64,000 nt of DNA. Source: Adineta ricciae (lineage: Eukaryota > Rotifera > Eurotatoria > Adinetida > Adinetidae). Location: the NCBI GenBank assembly GCA_905250025.1, contig CAJNOJ010000045.1, forward strand, positions 124,001 to 188,000, written 5' to 3'. The notes below the pieces were generated by a model. That model saw only the letters and a program-made list of their open reading frames with translations, was not told where the DNA came from and did no database searches. The translations under genes were made by a program, and so were the position numbers. Shown here piece after piece: positions 62,423 through 64,000 of the stretch; positions within the stretch are counted from its first letter, which is position 1, and every line of letters starts with the position of its first letter.

Positions 62423-64000
62423 TCAGAAATGCTCGTCACACGAACATCGACCATCTTTTGTAAAACAATGAATTCTTAGTCGATCACGAACAATGATGTC
62501 TCGTTGCGTCAAACATGCAATCAACTTTGTCACGTGATGACAATCAACGCACATTCGTAGGTTTTTTGTCAACTGTATTGTTGTACCCGATGGTGTGGAA
62601 ATCAAGCTTAAAGCAATAGCCAACCGCTCAGAATGTCCATAAATGCTCCATTGATTGTCGTGATCTTCTTTGGTTAATACACTTTCGTTCGGTTGGTAGC
62701 CCAATTGAGTTAGCTGTTCGTGTAAAATCTCTAATTGCTCGTAGATTTCCTTTGAACGAGGATGACGAGTATCCTGAGCATAGAACTCATACATAATGCC
62801 GTTGATTTCTGTCCACGTTATACCGGCATACTTCGGTATTTTGTTTCTATACAAATTTTGTCGAAGAGCCAATGATTGATGATGATCGCCGATTGATGCA
62901 TGAACATTTGCAGTTAATACAACGATAGCTGAACGCTGATCGTCAGTTAATGGCGTATTTGAATCGATCAATTTATTGTGAATTTCTAGTGCTAACGCGG
63001 CATTTTTATGTTTGCGACAAGCAGCTAAAAGAGATATGTAGAGAACAGGCGCATGTGGATGAAGTTCTTCGAATTGACAAATTAACGAGTGTGCTTCAGA
63101 CAACTGACCAGCACGACCATAGACGTCAACCTACGAGCACAAACGTAGTGTTAATCTATTTGCAGAAAAGTTGAAATTATGTACCAGTGCATTCCATATC
63201 TTTACTGATCGTTTTTCTTGAGGAATTTCGTCAAAAATCTTCTGAGCCTCTTCCACTAAACCACCGTGCGCACAAGCAGTCAATACACTAATCAATATCG
63301 AGTGTGTATTCCCTGTTAATTGATCTTTGCTTTGATAATACAGTGTCATAGCTTCTAAGGCTTGAGAATTGATTCCGTAGATATTAACTACACAACAGAA
63401 CTCTTCATTAAAGCACGAGACAACTTTTTACATACTCATCGACGATATACTTGGTTTACTTCTCATTGGCAATCGATTGAAAATATCTCTCGCTGCATTC
63501 AAATCTCCACACTTTCCGTATGTATCCATTCTAACAACGAAGAATGACCAATGGATTGAAAAGAAGTATAAACTCAACATTCGTACCTACAGTGCGTTGA
63601 GGATTTTCTCATTTGTTTCATAGGAGATTCCACTGGCTCTTAAATCCTCATGAATGGAACGAGCACGAGATGCTAAACCCAATTTTCCAGCTGCATTCAC
63701 AGCAACTAAATAAATGACTTGGTCAGTGCCAATTTGATTGGTTTGTTTCAAATAGTCATAGATAGCTAACGCTTTCGTGGGTAAGTTCTAAAAGAAACAA
63801 TGTGATCGATTGAGAAACAAATGAGATCAAACATACATTAACAATATACGCTTTCGCAAGAGTAGTAAATGAGATAATATCTGGTTCTTTCAAATCTTGA
63901 AACGTTTCCTCCATGCGAAGGATATTTCCACATTTTCCATCCATCTGAAAGAGAACAAATAATTACCGAACGAAAGAGCAAGTTTGATTAGTTACATCAA
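62423..64000 (-). CDS. PPR protein with C-terminal DYW-type deaminase domain, 5' end outside the window
   Basis: Minus-strand exons 64000-63996 (partial), 63944-63837, 63787-63591, 63530-63436, 63387-63185, 63130-62423. Pentatricopeptide repeats come first (KCGNILRMEETFQDL, NALMDTYGKCGDLNAARDIF, SSMINIYGINSQALEAM, LVEEAQKIFDEIP, IWNAL joined to VDVYGRAGQLSEAHSLI), the PLS style of land-plant RNA-editing factors. E and PG-box-like stretches follow (GITWTEINGIMYEF, HPRSKEIYEQLE, LGYQPNE). The DYW deaminase domain has GHSERLAIA (HxE, zinc and catalytic Glu), CVDCH (CxxC) and the second zinc site HCFTKDGRCSC. The last residues are EHF where plants have DYW. In plants such proteins convert C to U in mitochondrial or plastid RNA; here organellar RNA editing is an inference. 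The spliceosomal introns show it is a eukaryotic nuclear gene. Confidence 0.93.

Overview
The window looks like nuclear DNA of an invertebrate animal, most probably a bdelloid rotifer. It is AT-rich, with compact multi-exon genes whose introns are mostly 45-60 nt GT-AG. The genes are clear animal orthologues (ABCE1, PAM16, FoxO, USP10, TM9SF3, enkurin, inositol-trisphosphate 3-kinase, CDKL1), mixed with two genes foreign to ordinary animals: a UvrD-type DNA helicase and a DYW-type PPR protein. That mixture, together with tandem copies showing an apparent gene-conversion tract, is what I expect of bdelloids. The species assignment is inference. All gene models below were built by hand from translations, splice sites and conserved motifs.

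Layout. 1-1444: 3' part of a CDKL1-type kinase (+). 2118-2828: small tetraspan membrane protein (+). 3773-6012: two tandem intronless genes fusing a gamma-glutamylcyclotransferase fold to a MAPR/cytochrome-b5-like domain (+). 6459-8888: ABCE1 (+). 9425-9994: PAM16 (+). 12634-14657: FoxO-like (+). 15658-18373: USP10 (+). 19396-22108: UvrD-like helicase (+). 22257-22949: divergent MGC-globin (-). 23427-24720: DAF-36/Neverland Rieske oxygenase (-). 25900-26697: tetraspanin (+). 26856-27011 and 27388-27750: small membrane proteins (-). 29968-31557: divergent FoxJ1-like factor (+). 32642-33665: enkurin (+). 33831-41403: two inverted repeat arms around a QRICH1/ZMYM-type gene (36917-39162, +). 41983-42993: unknown protein (+). 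43326-46269: CCDC170-like coiled-coil protein (-). 46675-49286: TM9SF3 (+). 50716-52483: rhodopsin-class GPCR (-). 52484-58242: gene-poor, with a poly-G-flanked assembly gap. 58243-58910: unresolved minus-strand coding segment. 59202-59714: CaaX-box protein (+). 60249-62015: IP3 3-kinase (+). 62423-64000: 3' part of a PPR-DYW gene (-).

The genes do not form an operon-like system. Loose themes are cilia (CDKL1, FoxJ1-like, enkurin, possibly CCDC170-like), mitochondria (PAM16 and, by analogy with plants, the DYW protein), and stress or nutrient signalling (FoxO, USP10, IP3K). The least ordinary items are the DYW-PPR gene, the intron-bearing bacterial-type UvrD gene, the GGCT-MAPR fusion pair, and the inverted repeat pair around a Crypton-related domain gene. 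Several genes have a T-rich AG acceptor a few bases before the start codon with no obvious donor, which fits spliced-leader trans-splicing.
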